A stretch of 64,000 nucleotides of DNA, taken from Xanthomonas theicola (GTDB taxonomy: Bacteria; Pseudomonadota; Gammaproteobacteria; Xanthomonadales; Xanthomonadaceae). Location of the stretch: assembly GCF_014236795.1 (NCBI RefSeq), contig NZ_CP049017.1:1962001-2026000 (forward strand), written 5' to 3'. Positions 56,045 through 64,000 of the stretch are shown here, in pieces (the first letter of the stretch is position 1; each line of letters opens with the position of its first letter). The notes beneath the pieces are model-generated. The model was not told the origin of the DNA and did no database searches. It was given only the letters and a program-made list of their open reading frames with translations. The translations under genes were made by a program, and so were the position numbers.

Positions 56045-57190
56045 ATGCGCTCCCGGATGCACCCCAAGTATTACTTGTCGCAAGAGATATTTGATCGCGA
56101 ACAGCGCAAGCTTTTCCGTAAATTATGGTTGTTCGCAGGGCTCAAGACACTGCTGCGGGAAAACAACTGCTTCATCACCCGCAAGATTGCGGGCATTCCC
56201 CTGGTCATCCAGAACTTCCACGGCCAAATACGTGCGTTCGAGAACGTTTGCCTCCACCGCAGTGCGCTGATCCAGACCGGTGCCATCGGTTGCCGGCCTT
56301 TGGTGTGCCCCTACCACGCCTGGAGTTACGACGAACAAGGCCGGGTAAAGAACATCCCGGACTGCGATTCTATCTATCGCATGGAGCATGGTGAAAAGGA
56401 CAACTTGAAGCTGCGCGAATTCTCACTGCGCACCATCGGCAACCTGCTGTTTGTCAACCTCGATCCCAACCCGATGCCGATCGAGGAGCAGTTTTCGCCA
56501 GAATTCATCGCCTTGTTGGAAAGTAGTTCCAACGCCTATGACACTGAGGTCATGGTGACCACATGGCATGGCCGGTACAACTGGAAGCTCGCTTACGAAA
56601 ACCTTCGGGACGCCAATCACCCGCGCTTCGTCCACCCTAAGACCCTGGCCAAGAGTGTCAGCTTCGTGCCCCACGTAAACGAGAAACAAGCCAAGGAGTC
56701 CATGGAAACCTTGCAAGACACATCGCCCGCGACCTTGAGGCGCGAGATGCGTCGCTTCAGCTTCGGCGGCGCTGAAGCACCCATCCCCGACCTTAGACAC
56801 TTCGGCTGGCACGATAAAGTGGAACGCTGGGGCAAGCAGGACGCCTACTTCAACTGGTTGGCTTTCCCGAACTTGCATATTGCCAGCGCAAACGGCGGCT
56901 ATTCCTTCACGCTGGAACACCACATCCCCATCGCGCAGGATAGGACCGACTTGGAAATCTATTGGTTCAGCGCACGCAAGAAGCGGTCTTATGGGTTTTC
57001 CGGCCAGGTGTTACTGGCACAAATGCACGGCAGCAAGACGGTGGTGGGCGAAGACGTGGAAATCATGGAGCGGGTGCAGTCCGCATTGCACACAGATGCT
57101 CCACTGCCCACCCAGGGTGACTACGAATCCATGAATCGCCTGGTCGAACGCTGGTACGCGATGCTGATGGAAACCGAACATGAAATTTAG
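56045..57190 (+). CDS. Rieske non-haem iron oxygenase
   Basis: The 381-residue protein has an N-terminal Rieske domain with the two Cys-His pairs CLHR (near residue 69) and CPYHAW (near residue 88). A catalytic domain follows whose mononuclear iron ligands are likely in ENLRDANHPRFVH (two His) with a later Asp. This is the layout of the alpha subunit of aromatic-ring-hydroxylating and other oxygenases. No ferredoxin or reductase partner gene is near. Placed between acyltransferase genes of a glycan cluster, it probably oxidises the sugar or its acyl chain. This enzyme is unusual for the setting and its reaction is not known. Confidence 0.85.
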   Translation: MRSRMHPKYYLSQEIFDREQRKLFRKLWLFAGLKTLLRENNCFITRKIAGIPLVIQNFHGQIRAFENVCLHRSALIQTGAIGCRPLVCPYHAWSYDEQGRVKNIPDCDSIYRMEHGEKDNLKLREFSLRTIGNLLFVNLDPNPMPIEEQFSPEFIALLESSSNAYDTEVMVTTWHGRYNWKLAYENLRDANHPRFVHPKTLAKSVSFVPHVNEKQAKESMETLQDTSPATLRREMRRFSFGGAEAPIPDLRHFGWHDKVERWGKQDAYFNWLAFPNLHIASANGGYSFTLEHHIPIAQDRTDLEIYWFSARKKRSYGFSGQVLLAQMHGSKTVVGEDVEIMERVQSALHTDAPLPTQGDYESMNRLVERWYAMLMETEHEI

Positions 57191-57803
57191 GTGGATCATC
57201 GGCGGCAGCGAATATCTCGACCTGGCCTTTCACGCCTGGAAGCAGGCGCGTCAGGACGAGACGGTCATCAGGATTGACGTGCCACAGGATGCCGATCACG
57301 CGTTCGATCTGGGTGTGCTGGATGGGCTGAATCCATCCGACGGAGCCATGTTCGCCGCCTTCGACGAACGCTTCGGCAACTTCAAGCGCATGGAACTGAT
57401 GCAGGCAGCAATGGAGCGTGGCTTCAAGCTGGAGCCGTTCATACACTCCAGCGCCGCCATCGGCGCGGACACGGTCATCGGCCTCAACGCGTTCGTGGGT
57501 GCCAATGCTGTCGTCGGGCACGGCTGCAGGATCGACTACAACACCGTCATCCATTCCGGAGCGCACCTTGGGCCGGCATGCCGCATCAAATCCTCATGCT
57601 GGATAGAGCATGGCGTTCAAATTGGCACTGGCGTCGAAATCGGCGGCAACAGCATCTTGCTTACCGGCGCCATCGTGCGCGCAGGCGTCAAGGTGGGCCG
57701 AAGCTGCGAACTTGGTTGGCCGCGTGTCTACGACGAGGACGTGCCTGCCAAGACCTATTTCGACACCCGCTACGACACCCCCATTCATACCTACGATAGA
57801 TGA
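57180..57803 (+). CDS. hexapeptide-repeat acyltransferase, first copy
   Basis: The 207-residue protein starts KFRWIIGGSEYLDLAFHAW and has FAAFDERFGNFKRMELM, then hexapeptide turns from AIGADTVIGLNAFVGANAVVGHGCRIDYN to VKVGRSCELGWPRVYDED. It overlaps the Rieske gene by 11 bases. It resembles sialic-acid O-acetyltransferase-like proteins; the acyl donor and acceptor are unknown. A related but truncated copy lies at 58556-59176. Confidence 0.8.
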   Translation: MKFRWIIGGSEYLDLAFHAWKQARQDETVIRIDVPQDADHAFDLGVLDGLNPSDGAMFAAFDERFGNFKRMELMQAAMERGFKLEPFIHSSAAIGADTVIGLNAFVGANAVVGHGCRIDYNTVIHSGAHLGPACRIKSSCWIEHGVQIGTGVEIGGNSILLTGAIVRAGVKVGRSCELGWPRVYDEDVPAKTYFDTRYDTPIHTYDR

Positions 57804-58177
57804 TCTTCATGCACTCAAGAAATGAACAACTTCGCCAATACATTCTACGTATCGCGGAGCAAGAACGCCCCGCACTCGACGATGTCATTGCGCGCCTGCC
57901 CGCGATTGCCAACCGTCCTGTTTTCCTCATTGCTCCCGAGTCCTACGCAGGCATGGTGCATGGCCCCAGGGTCGTGGCTAACCTACGTCATGTAGTTGCC
58001 GCAGTTGATGACCAAAGCACCCATCTGGATAGCATCCACGGCGCGCCGCGCTGGAGCAGTCAAGAATTTCTTGCCAATGCGGGGCAGTATCCCAATGCAG
58101 TCGCTATCGATTTCTCTTGTAGCCCACGCGACCGTGCGTTTGCCAACAATCTCTGCGCACCCGAGCACGTTGAATAG
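57800..58177 (+). pseudogene. truncated N-terminal domain of a methyltransferase-type protein, copy 1
   Basis: About 125 codons encode LRQYILRIAEQERPALDD, an alpha/beta region with RHVVAAVDDQSTHLDSIHGAP and SQEFLANAG, and NAVAIDFSCSPRDRAFANN, then stop. Its order resembles the N-terminal domain of the FkbM methyltransferase at 59282, which has NVIAIVDDFLHERQSDIFGIP. The SAM-binding domain is missing. The homology to the FkbM protein is remote and judged by eye; the likeness to the fragment at 58218 is clear. Confidence 0.55.
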
Positions 58178-58217
58178 CTGAGCGTTACGCCTTCCGTATA
58201 TCCACTGATCCCGCATT

Positions 58218-58540
58218 TTGAGCAACGCCCTCTCTTTCCCATCCAACCGCACTCTGGCATTGGCAAAATCTATGCCCCCCCCCACCAAGATCGTCCAACA
58301 CCCCACCCATGTGATCGCCGCCGTGGATGACAAGCCAAACGACGGTGACACCGTTCATGGCGTACCGCGTTGGAGTTTGCACCAGTTCGTCGAACAAGCG
58401 GCCCACCACTCCGAGGCACTGGCCATCGATTTCTCCTACAGCCCAGAAGAATCTGGTTTGGCCCGCAAGCTCTGCGAGCAAGCAGGCATCGAAAGGGTAG
58501 ATGCCTGCCTGGCCATGCATGGCGACAAGCGCTCCCGGAC
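58218..58540 (+). pseudogene. truncated N-terminal domain of the same protein type, copy 2
   Basis: The frame encodes THVIAAVDDKPNDGDTVHGVP, RWSLHQFVEQAAHHSEALAI and DFSYSPEESGLARKLCEQAG, clearly homologous to copy 1 at 57800. It then runs out of frame into the second acyltransferase remnant. It looks like a second round of the same partial duplication. Confidence 0.6.
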
Positions 58541-58555
58541 CAGCAGCTGCAGCGA

Positions 58556-59176
58556 TTGGAAATCCACTTGGGCGAAGACCATAGCTTCGATTTTTCCTCG
58601 CTCGATGCCGTTGCTGCCAACAATCACGGCGTTTTTGTTGCTTTCGACCAACGGTTCGGTAATTTCAAACGCATGGAGTTGATGCAGGCGGCAATGGAAA
58701 GGAGTTGGCATATGGATCCATTCATACACCCAGCCGCTGTCGTCGATAGCAGCGCGGTCATCGGAATGAACACCTTCATAGGTCCAGCCGTAGTCATCGG
58801 CCATGGGTGCAAAATCGATTACAACACTGTGATAATGTCTGGAACTCACATCGGGCACGGAAGCCGAATTAAACCATCCTGTTGGATAGAACACGGCGCG
58901 CAATTAGGAGCAGAGGTCGAACTCGGCAGCAATTGCACACTGCACAGCGGCGCAGTACTCCAGCGCGACATCAAGATCGGCAGGGGCTGCGAATTGGGCT
59001 GGGCGCAAGTTTACGGCCGTGATATTCCTGCCAGAACCATATTCGACAGCCGCTACGACGAACCCATCCATGTATATGGACAGAAATCCATTAAGAGTGA
59101 ATTACCAAAGACGAGCCGAAATCTCCGCCATCAATGCCTTTTATTAAATTCGCCCCAAGGCATACGCGGATATTGA
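58556..59176 (+). pseudogene. hexapeptide-repeat acyltransferase, second copy lacking its N-terminus
   Basis: The frame matches the first copy at 57180 from its residue 30 onward. It has HSFDFSSLDAVAANNHGVFV, FDQRFGNFKRMELMQAAMER, IGMNTFIGPAVVIGHGCKID, GHGSRIKPSCWIEHGAQLG and CELGWAQVYGRDIPA. The first 30 residues and any good start codon are missing; a TTG at 58556 is the only late option. The C-terminus has about 30 extra residues. If that TTG is used it might still be made, but the family N-terminus is absent. Confidence 0.7.
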
Positions 59177-59281
59177 CTTAGAGTGGCAAGAAAAATCGCC
59201 AAATACACGGCAGGACTCAATCCTATAGCCGAACAGCCCGCGTTAAAACAACACACCAGCCTTGAAAGGAGTTGCCCTTCC

Positions 59282-60592
59282 ATGTACCCATTCTTGTCTC
59301 AGCAAAAACTTATTAAAAATGTTTTTGAATTGCACGATTCCCTTGTGCAACCTAATGGACTTTTCCCAGAATGGCTGGACCGGGCACCAGAAGATTTTCT
59401 GGCCACTCAAAAATTTATTGTTTGCGGATCGGTTTGCCGCTCTGAAATTCGCGTATTTTCCAAATCCGCCAACGTTATTGCTATTGTCGACGACTTTCTG
59501 CATGAGCGACAAAGCGATATTTTTGGAATACCTGTCGTTAACTCCGATACTTGGGTCAGCTTAGCCTCCAACCGAACGGACGTGGTGTCTTGCATACTGG
59601 CTCCAGGCGCAACGGGCTTTCATTACTTCACCAGAATCGCCAGTCAGTGGAACTTACGGACTTTGCTGCCCTTGCAGTTTCTGCATTTACTAAAGTCATG
59701 CAATGTTGACCATAGTGGTGAGACCGGCCGTTTTTTCTGGTATGGCCATGAATTCTTCAGTGCGGTTATCAGTAATGTTGATCGCCTGGCCGGAGTGACC
59801 GATCAATTAATTGACGATTACTCGCGCATTACATGGCTGTGCATTCTGCTCTATCGATTAACTTTGAATCCATTCTACCTTGAAGCGTGCGCCGTCGGCC
59901 ATGGCACGGAAGGTTTCAAACTTAACTCGTACTCTACAAACCGTCAGTTCTTTAAATTCAGCGATCATGAGACATATGTCGATGGCGGTGCCTTCAATGG
60001 CGACACCATCGAAGGCTTCCTGCGAGCATGTAAGGGTCAGTTCAAACGAATTCACTCTTTCGAACCTTCCAGCCATAATAATAGCTTGATTCGCATACGC
60101 CTTAATGCACTCCAAGACCAATATCTTAAGCCATTAGCGCCGTCTATTACGCTGCATGAGAAGGGGCTATGGAATAGCAACACGACTTTGCGATTCAACC
60201 CGGGGCAAATTGTCCCCGACTTCGAGACTCCTGGGTTTGCGCAAACACAGTCTGCCCACCTTCTGGATTCGAATATTATTGGCCATATATATGATAAATC
60301 ACACGAAGACAATGTTGCGATAACAGTACCCGTCACAACCATTGACGATGCTACGGAAAGAACAGCAACATTCATCAAGCTTGAAATTGAAGGCTCCGAA
60401 CTCAAGGCGTTGCATGGCGCAAGGCAAACAATCGAAAAAAATCGGCCTAAAATGGCGATTTCACTTTATCACAAGCCTGAGGATCTACTGACGCTAACGG
60501 ATTTTGTAGCGGAGACGGACAAAGATTACAAGCTTGGTTTCCGCCAACACAATCGGCTATGCCCTGACGCGATGGTTTTATACTGTTTCTAA
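59282..60592 (+). CDS. FkbM-family methyltransferase with extra N-terminal domain
   Basis: The 436-residue protein has an N-terminal domain of about 200 residues (KFIVCGSVCRSEIRVFSKSANVIAIVDD). An FkbM-type SAM methyltransferase follows, with YVDGGAFNGDTIEGFLRAC as motif I and IHSFEPSSHNN. It ends with VTTIDDATERTATFIKLEIEGSELKALHGARQTI, the FkbM signature region. It would O-methylate a sugar, as VioM does for the viosamine glycan. ATG 59282 has an AAGGAG site about 11 bases upstream. The gene is markedly AT-richer than the flagellar genes. It closes the glycan cluster. Confidence 0.85.
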   Translation: MYPFLSQQKLIKNVFELHDSLVQPNGLFPEWLDRAPEDFLATQKFIVCGSVCRSEIRVFSKSANVIAIVDDFLHERQSDIFGIPVVNSDTWVSLASNRTDVVSCILAPGATGFHYFTRIASQWNLRTLLPLQFLHLLKSCNVDHSGETGRFFWYGHEFFSAVISNVDRLAGVTDQLIDDYSRITWLCILLYRLTLNPFYLEACAVGHGTEGFKLNSYSTNRQFFKFSDHETYVDGGAFNGDTIEGFLRACKGQFKRIHSFEPSSHNNSLIRIRLNALQDQYLKPLAPSITLHEKGLWNSNTTLRFNPGQIVPDFETPGFAQTQSAHLLDSNIIGHIYDKSHEDNVAITVPVTTIDDATERTATFIKLEIEGSELKALHGARQTIEKNRPKMAISLYHKPEDLLTLTDFVAETDKDYKLGFRQHNRLCPDAMVLYCF

Positions 60593-60920
60593 GCACATCT
60601 TCTTCAGGCACAATGATCTCTTGGCAACGTCATTCAATGCATATTCGGTGCGCGAGTGTATGGAAATCGTAGATATACGAGCGCGTTAACAGAAAAATGG
60701 CTGGATGGACTTGGCTCCAGGATGCCGTCGATAACCGTCAATCCGCTCTCGCAGCGCCTTCCGTAGCGCGGAGCTGCCATGCATACCTGCATGGCAGCCT
60801 AATACCTGTCAGGTGCGCAAAATGTCGCCTTGCCCATGACTCTAATCAGCTATGGCACGGAGTCGGTCAATACATCCAATCTCATCCGCCGAAGAAGATT
60901 TCTCCACGGCCTGGTCCAGG
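60593..60920. other. 328-base intergenic stretch
   Basis: The region lies between convergent genes. It contains an open plus-strand frame over 60697-61032 without family character, partly antisense to the secreted protein. An imperfect hairpin CCATGCATACCTGCATGG is visible near 60778-60795. No T-run terminator was seen. Confidence 0.35.
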
Positions 60921-61361
60921 TTATTCGACGTACCATTGCATGGCATGGATCAAGACGGAACGGCTAACCAACTGGCCCGTGCCGATGTTTAAATTGGCCT
61001 GGGCATATTGGCCGGATGTATTTATAACGTAGTGCACGGACTGGGCAAGGTTACTGACTGCGCCAAAATTGGAGCCCATAGCAATTTCCATGCCTAGCCC
61101 TTGATTACTGACACAAACAACCGCCTGTGATGCATCGAGCTTCACGGATGTATATGTGCATGGAACGCCCCATACGTGAATATTGGCCCCGGTTACCAGC
61201 ACTTTCACGCTTGCGCCGTTATTCACCGCTACCCGAAGGGATTGCAAAGATCCTTCGGAAACGTTTCCGTTGGCATCGGTCGCATAGACCATGGTCCATG
61301 CCTGCGAGGTGCCCGCGGACAGCATGAGGGCAGTGAAGAGCAAAGCTTTACGTAGAGTCAT
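60921..61361 (-). CDS. small secreted protein of unknown function
   Basis: The 146-residue product starts with a clear signal peptide (MTLRKALLFTALMLSAGTSQA, cut after Ala 21), so it should enter the periplasm or leave the cell. The mature part begins WTMVYATDANGNV and contains two cysteines (in VPCTYTS and VVCVSNQ) that could pair. The rest alternates short strands: SLQSLRVAVNNGASVKVLV, IHVWGVPCTY and AVSNLAQSVHYVINT. It is not recognised as a known family. It stands alone on the minus strand in AT-richer DNA between glycan genes and pseudogenes, a typical setting for a transferred accessory gene. Confidence 0.7.
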   Translation of the reverse strand: MTLRKALLFTALMLSAGTSQAWTMVYATDANGNVSEGSLQSLRVAVNNGASVKVLVTGANIHVWGVPCTYTSVKLDASQAVVCVSNQGLGMEIAMGSNFGAVSNLAQSVHYVINTSGQYAQANLNIGTGQLVSRSVLIHAMQWYVE

Positions 61362-61735
61362 GGCTAATCCAGTTATAAAGTAAGAGAGACTACCGCATCA
61401 GTGCATTACCACCCATTTCCATTATCTGTAACAAAAGATATTACCGCAGGCTTCGTGCGCGCGACTCAGCAATTTTGTCGCGCGTGGTGATCATAACCTG
61501 GCGTTTCCAGTGGAGATACACCACGAAGCGCTACATCTCTCGATAAGCAATGTACATCACTGATTTTGGCAATGGCGTAGACGGCGCCCGCCTTACGCAA
61601 GGATGGTTCTGTTGAATAATGGGCAGCGTTCCTATCGGCATGAGCCTTGCGTCAACGAGTCGGTTTGCCGATGCAGTATCCAAGGTGCCAGCGCGTAGGT
61701 GCCGTCTTGTTCCTAACCTTGAACCCGGCCAACCC
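61362..61735. other. 374-base stretch with no recognisable gene
   Basis: The left part is AT-rich and probably carries the promoter of the secreted protein on the minus strand. The right part is debris leading into the decayed glycosyltransferase. Confidence 0.35.
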
Positions 61736-62010
61736 ATGAGTTCCAACGCCACTGGTCGGCATCGTCATGCCGACCTACAAGTTCCGGTACTTCGAGCGGA
61801 CGCTGGACAGCGTGCTGGCGCAGACTATCCAGCGCTGAAACTGGTGATCCGCGGCGACAACCCAGATGAAGCGCAAGTGCGTCGCGGCGTGCTTTCCGAT
61901 CTGCTAACAACGCAACCCAGCCGCCTGGGTGAACTCGGCAGAGCCATTTAGACGCATTGGCTTGGCGCAGGGAGAGTTCATCGAGTTTCCGCACCCTGCG
62001 CACCGACTGG
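61736..62010 (+). pseudogene. decayed copy of the N-terminus of a family 2 glycosyltransferase
   Basis: The sequence starting ATGAGTTCCAACGCC parallels the intact gene at 63541 base by base for about 270 bases, with many substitutions and small indels. Translated pieces include VPVLRADAGQ out of frame, and PALKLVIRGDNPDEAQVR and PSRLGELGRAI in frame. Alignment fades after the segment matching IGLAQGEYVKF. It is a broken duplicate, not a gene. Confidence 0.8.
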
Positions 62011-62298
62011 ATCCCGGTCGCGTACCGCCGGGATGGTGCGCTGATCACTGGCGAATCGGGACAACCGCCGCACCAGCGTCCGCTCGGCGCTGGCGCGACA
62101 CGGCCGCGCGCTGTGCGGCCGGCGAGTCGCAACGCGCCCCGGTCTAGCGCAAGCGGCCGTGGCGCTCGTTCAGCCACGGCCGGCACTTCCTCGACGCCGG
62201 CTTCCTCTTCATAGTGGCGCCGTGTCGAGCCGTTGGGTACCGCAACGACCGCAGGTCACCTTGTAGGCACTCCACCGCACCAGTAGCGAGAACCCGGC
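62010..62298. other. unassigned stretch between two pseudogenes
   Basis: No family was recognised in either strand. It is likely further decayed coding DNA. Confidence 0.3.
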
Positions 62299-63286
62299 AT
62301 GCTGCGTTCCAACATCACCGTACGTCGCATTGCGCTTCGGCTGCTGGCCGCGGCGATGGCCCTGGCATCGCCGGCCCGGCGTTCGCGACCTTCTCCATCG
62401 TGGCCTGCACGCAGTCCGGCACCTGCCGGGCGGCGGTGGCCACCAACAATCTCGCGGTCGGCGCGACGGTCATCTACGCCAAGGCACAGGTCGGCGCGGT
62501 GGCCTCCCAGTACGAGACCAACCCCTCCTGTGGGCCAAAGGGGATCGCCCTGCTGCAACGACACGCCTCGGCCGAGCGGTGGTCGACGCACTGGTCGGAA
62601 CCGACGATGGGTTCGAGGGATAGGGTGCCTCGTTCCTGCAAGTGGGGGTGGTCGGGATGCGCGGCGAGGGCGCTGCCTTCACCGGCGCGCAGGCCATGGC
62701 CTCGGCCTGGGCTGGGTCGATCACCGGGCACGGCTACGCGATTCAGGGCAACGGCCTGAACAGCGAAGCGGTCGTCGCCGCGATGCACGACGGCTTCCTC
62801 GGCGGCAACGGCGCGCTCGCCGATCGCCTGGTCGCCGCCCTCGCCGCCGGCGAGCGGGTCGGCGGCCAGCGCACCGGAAAGATGTCCGCGGCCCTGCTGG
62901 TGCGCACGCCGCAGGGAGGATTCCAGGATATCAATCTGCGCATCGATGCCGCCAGCGAGCCGGTGCCCGAACTGCGCCATCTGCTCGATCTGAACCAAGC
63001 CAACAGCGCGATGGGCCGCACCGGGCGCGCGCAGCGGCAGGGCAACGCCGAACAGGCGCAAGGCGCACTGAGCGAGGCGCTCAGGCTCGGTGTCGACTGG
63101 GACTGTATCTGGCGCCGCGCGGCGCGCCTGCAGATGGCATTGGGCCACAGCAACGGCGCGCGGCAAGCGCTTGCCGCCTTTGCGCACCTGAACCCGGCAT
63201 GGGCGCAATTGGAACGGCAAGACCCGCTGTATGCCGCCCTGCCTTCGGATGCCCCGCCGCAAAGCCCGCCCTCCCGTTCCCAATAG
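62299..63286 (+). pseudogene. DUF1028 family protein, frameshifted
   Basis: An N-terminal signal peptide (ITVRRIALRLLAAAMALASPA) starts at ATG 62299. The family core then appears in successive frames: FATFSIVACTQSGTCRAAVA and QYETNPSCGPKGIALLQRH, then AVVDALVGTDDGFEG, then VGVVGMRGEGAAFTGAQAM, SAWAGSITGHGYAIQGNGL and LLVRTPQGGFQDINLRIDAAS. A helical C-terminal part with repeat-like character follows. DUF1028 proteins have an Ntn-hydrolase-like fold and a mostly unknown role. At least three frameshifts separate the pieces in the first 340 bases. The last 215 codons, from 62642, remain open. Confidence 0.8.
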
Positions 63287-63540
63287 ACTGCATCGGGTCT
63301 GGCGCTCGTGTCGCACCGGATGCCAGCAGCGGTATCTGGTGCGACCCATGCAACCGGCCCGCCGATCCGCGGCCGCATCCTCGCCCGGGCGCCGAGCGGC
63401 GGCATCGCAAGGACCTGAGCAGGCGACTGCGGCACGCATGTTGCATCCGTGGTGGTTGGCGGCGACAACGCCGGCATCCCTACGTGCAGGGGCCGACACC
63501 GCGGCCGACGCCTATTTCCTCTTAGAGATCATCCGTCCCA
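63287..63540. other. intergenic stretch before the glycosyltransferase gene
   Basis: No gene or promoter is identified in these 254 bases. Several antisense frames are open but show no family character. Confidence 0.3.
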
Positions 63541-64000
63541 ATGAGTTCCAACGCCCTGGTCAGCATCGTCATGCCGGCCTACAAGTTCCGGTACTTCGAG
63601 CGGACGCTCGACAGCGTGCTGGGCCAGACCTATCCGGCGCTGGAACTGGTGATCTGCGACGACAACCCCGATGGCACGATCGCCGCGGCGGTGGAACGCA
63701 AGCGAGTCGATGCGCGCTTCCCGATCCGCTACCAACGCAACCCCAGTCGCCTCGGCGAGCTCGGCAGCACCATCAAGGGCATCGGCCTGGCGCAGGGCGA
63801 GTACGTCAAATTCCTGCACGACGACGACGTACTGGAACCGGACTGCATCGCCGCGCTGGTGCGGGCCATGCAGGCCGGCCCTGACGTGGCGCTGGCCTCT
63901 TCGCGTCGGCAGCGCATCGACAGCGACGATGCGCCGCTGCCGGACATCCCCGCCACCAGCTTCCCGTTCGCCGGCGACGTGGTGCTCGACGGCCCCACGC
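63541..64000 (+). CDS. family 2 glycosyltransferase, N-terminal part
   Basis: The 153 visible codons encode a GT-A glycosyltransferase. They include SIVMPAYKFRYFERTLDSVL and LELVICDDNPDG, then GLAQGEYVKFLHDDDVLEPDCI, which contains the metal-binding DDD motif. The protein runs off the window. It begins at ATG 63541. Glycosyltransferases in this flagellar neighbourhood attach sugars to flagellin in related bacteria, so it is a candidate for that step. A decayed duplicate of its first 270 bases lies 1.8 kb upstream. Confidence 0.88.
   Translation, partial: MSSNALVSIVMPAYKFRYFERTLDSVLGQTYPALELVICDDNPDGTIAAAVERKRVDARFPIRYQRNPSRLGELGSTIKGIGLAQGEYVKFLHDDDVLEPDCIAALVRAMQAGPDVALASSRRQRIDSDDAPLPDIPATSFPFAGDVVLDGPT

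Noticed and set aside
60697..61032. Frame of 111 codons on the plus strand after the FkbM gene
   Set aside because: It is partly antisense to the secreted protein and shows no signal, helix pattern or family.

Overview
The window looks like chromosomal DNA of a Xanthomonas-type gammaproteobacterium (family Xanthomonadaceae). Three things point there. It is very GC-rich, with long antisense shadow frames. A polysaccharide locus lies between rmlB-etfB-etfA and metB, which is the known site of the hypervariable LPS O-antigen cluster in Xanthomonas. A palindrome with the core GGAGCGGCTTCAGCCGC follows pilU, and a flagellar block with a second sigma-54 gene (rpoN2) and fleQ follows further on. The species cannot be named from this sequence alone.

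Layout. 1-2650: rmlB (partial, minus strand), then etfB and etfA. 2666-14346: plus-strand genes for a polyprenyl-phosphate pentose pathway: a flippase-like membrane protein, a HAD-UbiA phosphoribosyltransferase fusion, DprE1-like and DprE2-like epimerase subunits, two large multi-membrane proteins that look like GT-C glycosyltransferases, an epimerase, an FAD oxidoreductase and a GtrA-like protein. 14429-22387: minus-strand ABC-transporter-dependent O-antigen genes: a broken methyltransferase, a rhamnan-synthesis RgpF-like protein, a WbsX-like protein, a methyltransferase fused to a glutamine-rich coiled coil, a hexapeptide acetyltransferase, Wzt and Wzm. 22384-33224: housekeeping genes metB, a cystathionine beta-synthase, a DUF465 protein, two envelope proteins, pilU, maiA, a fumarylacetoacetase-family gene, rhlE, queD and a phasin.

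33225-43970 is a scrapyard of mobile DNA. It holds ISL3, IS200, IS3-family and relaxase remnants and three identical 1162-bp IS5-family copies, each with its own 4-bp target duplication. These are scattered through a small accessory redox cluster: an NmrA-like reductase, an aldehyde dehydrogenase split by one IS copy, an NTF2-like protein, a destroyed aldo-keto reductase and a LysR regulator. This DNA abuts fliD directly, where a flagellin gene would normally be expected.

43972-51168: flagellar genes fliD, fliS, a FliT-like gene, a PilZ-domain gene, a LuxR-type response regulator, rpoN2, a single-domain receiver and fleQ. 51372-60592: a probable flagellin-glycan cluster headed by a near-perfect sigma-54 promoter. 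It encodes a sugar aminotransferase, an acyl carrier protein, a ketosynthase III, two reductases, acyltransferases, a Rieske oxygenase and an FkbM methyltransferase. The gene set resembles the viosamine island of Pseudomonas syringae, with an added oxygenase. 60921-64000: a secreted orphan, a decayed glycosyltransferase copy, a frameshifted DUF1028 gene, and the start of an intact family 2 glycosyltransferase.

The two glycan systems may share precursor: rmlB at the left edge makes dTDP-4-keto-6-deoxyglucose, which both O-antigen rhamnose and the viosamine-type aminotransferase can use. The most interesting systems are the D-arabinose-donor-like pathway inside an O-antigen locus, the methyltransferase-coiled-coil protein that may act as a chain-length ruler, and the flagellin acyl-sugar cluster with its Rieske oxygenase and serial partial duplications.
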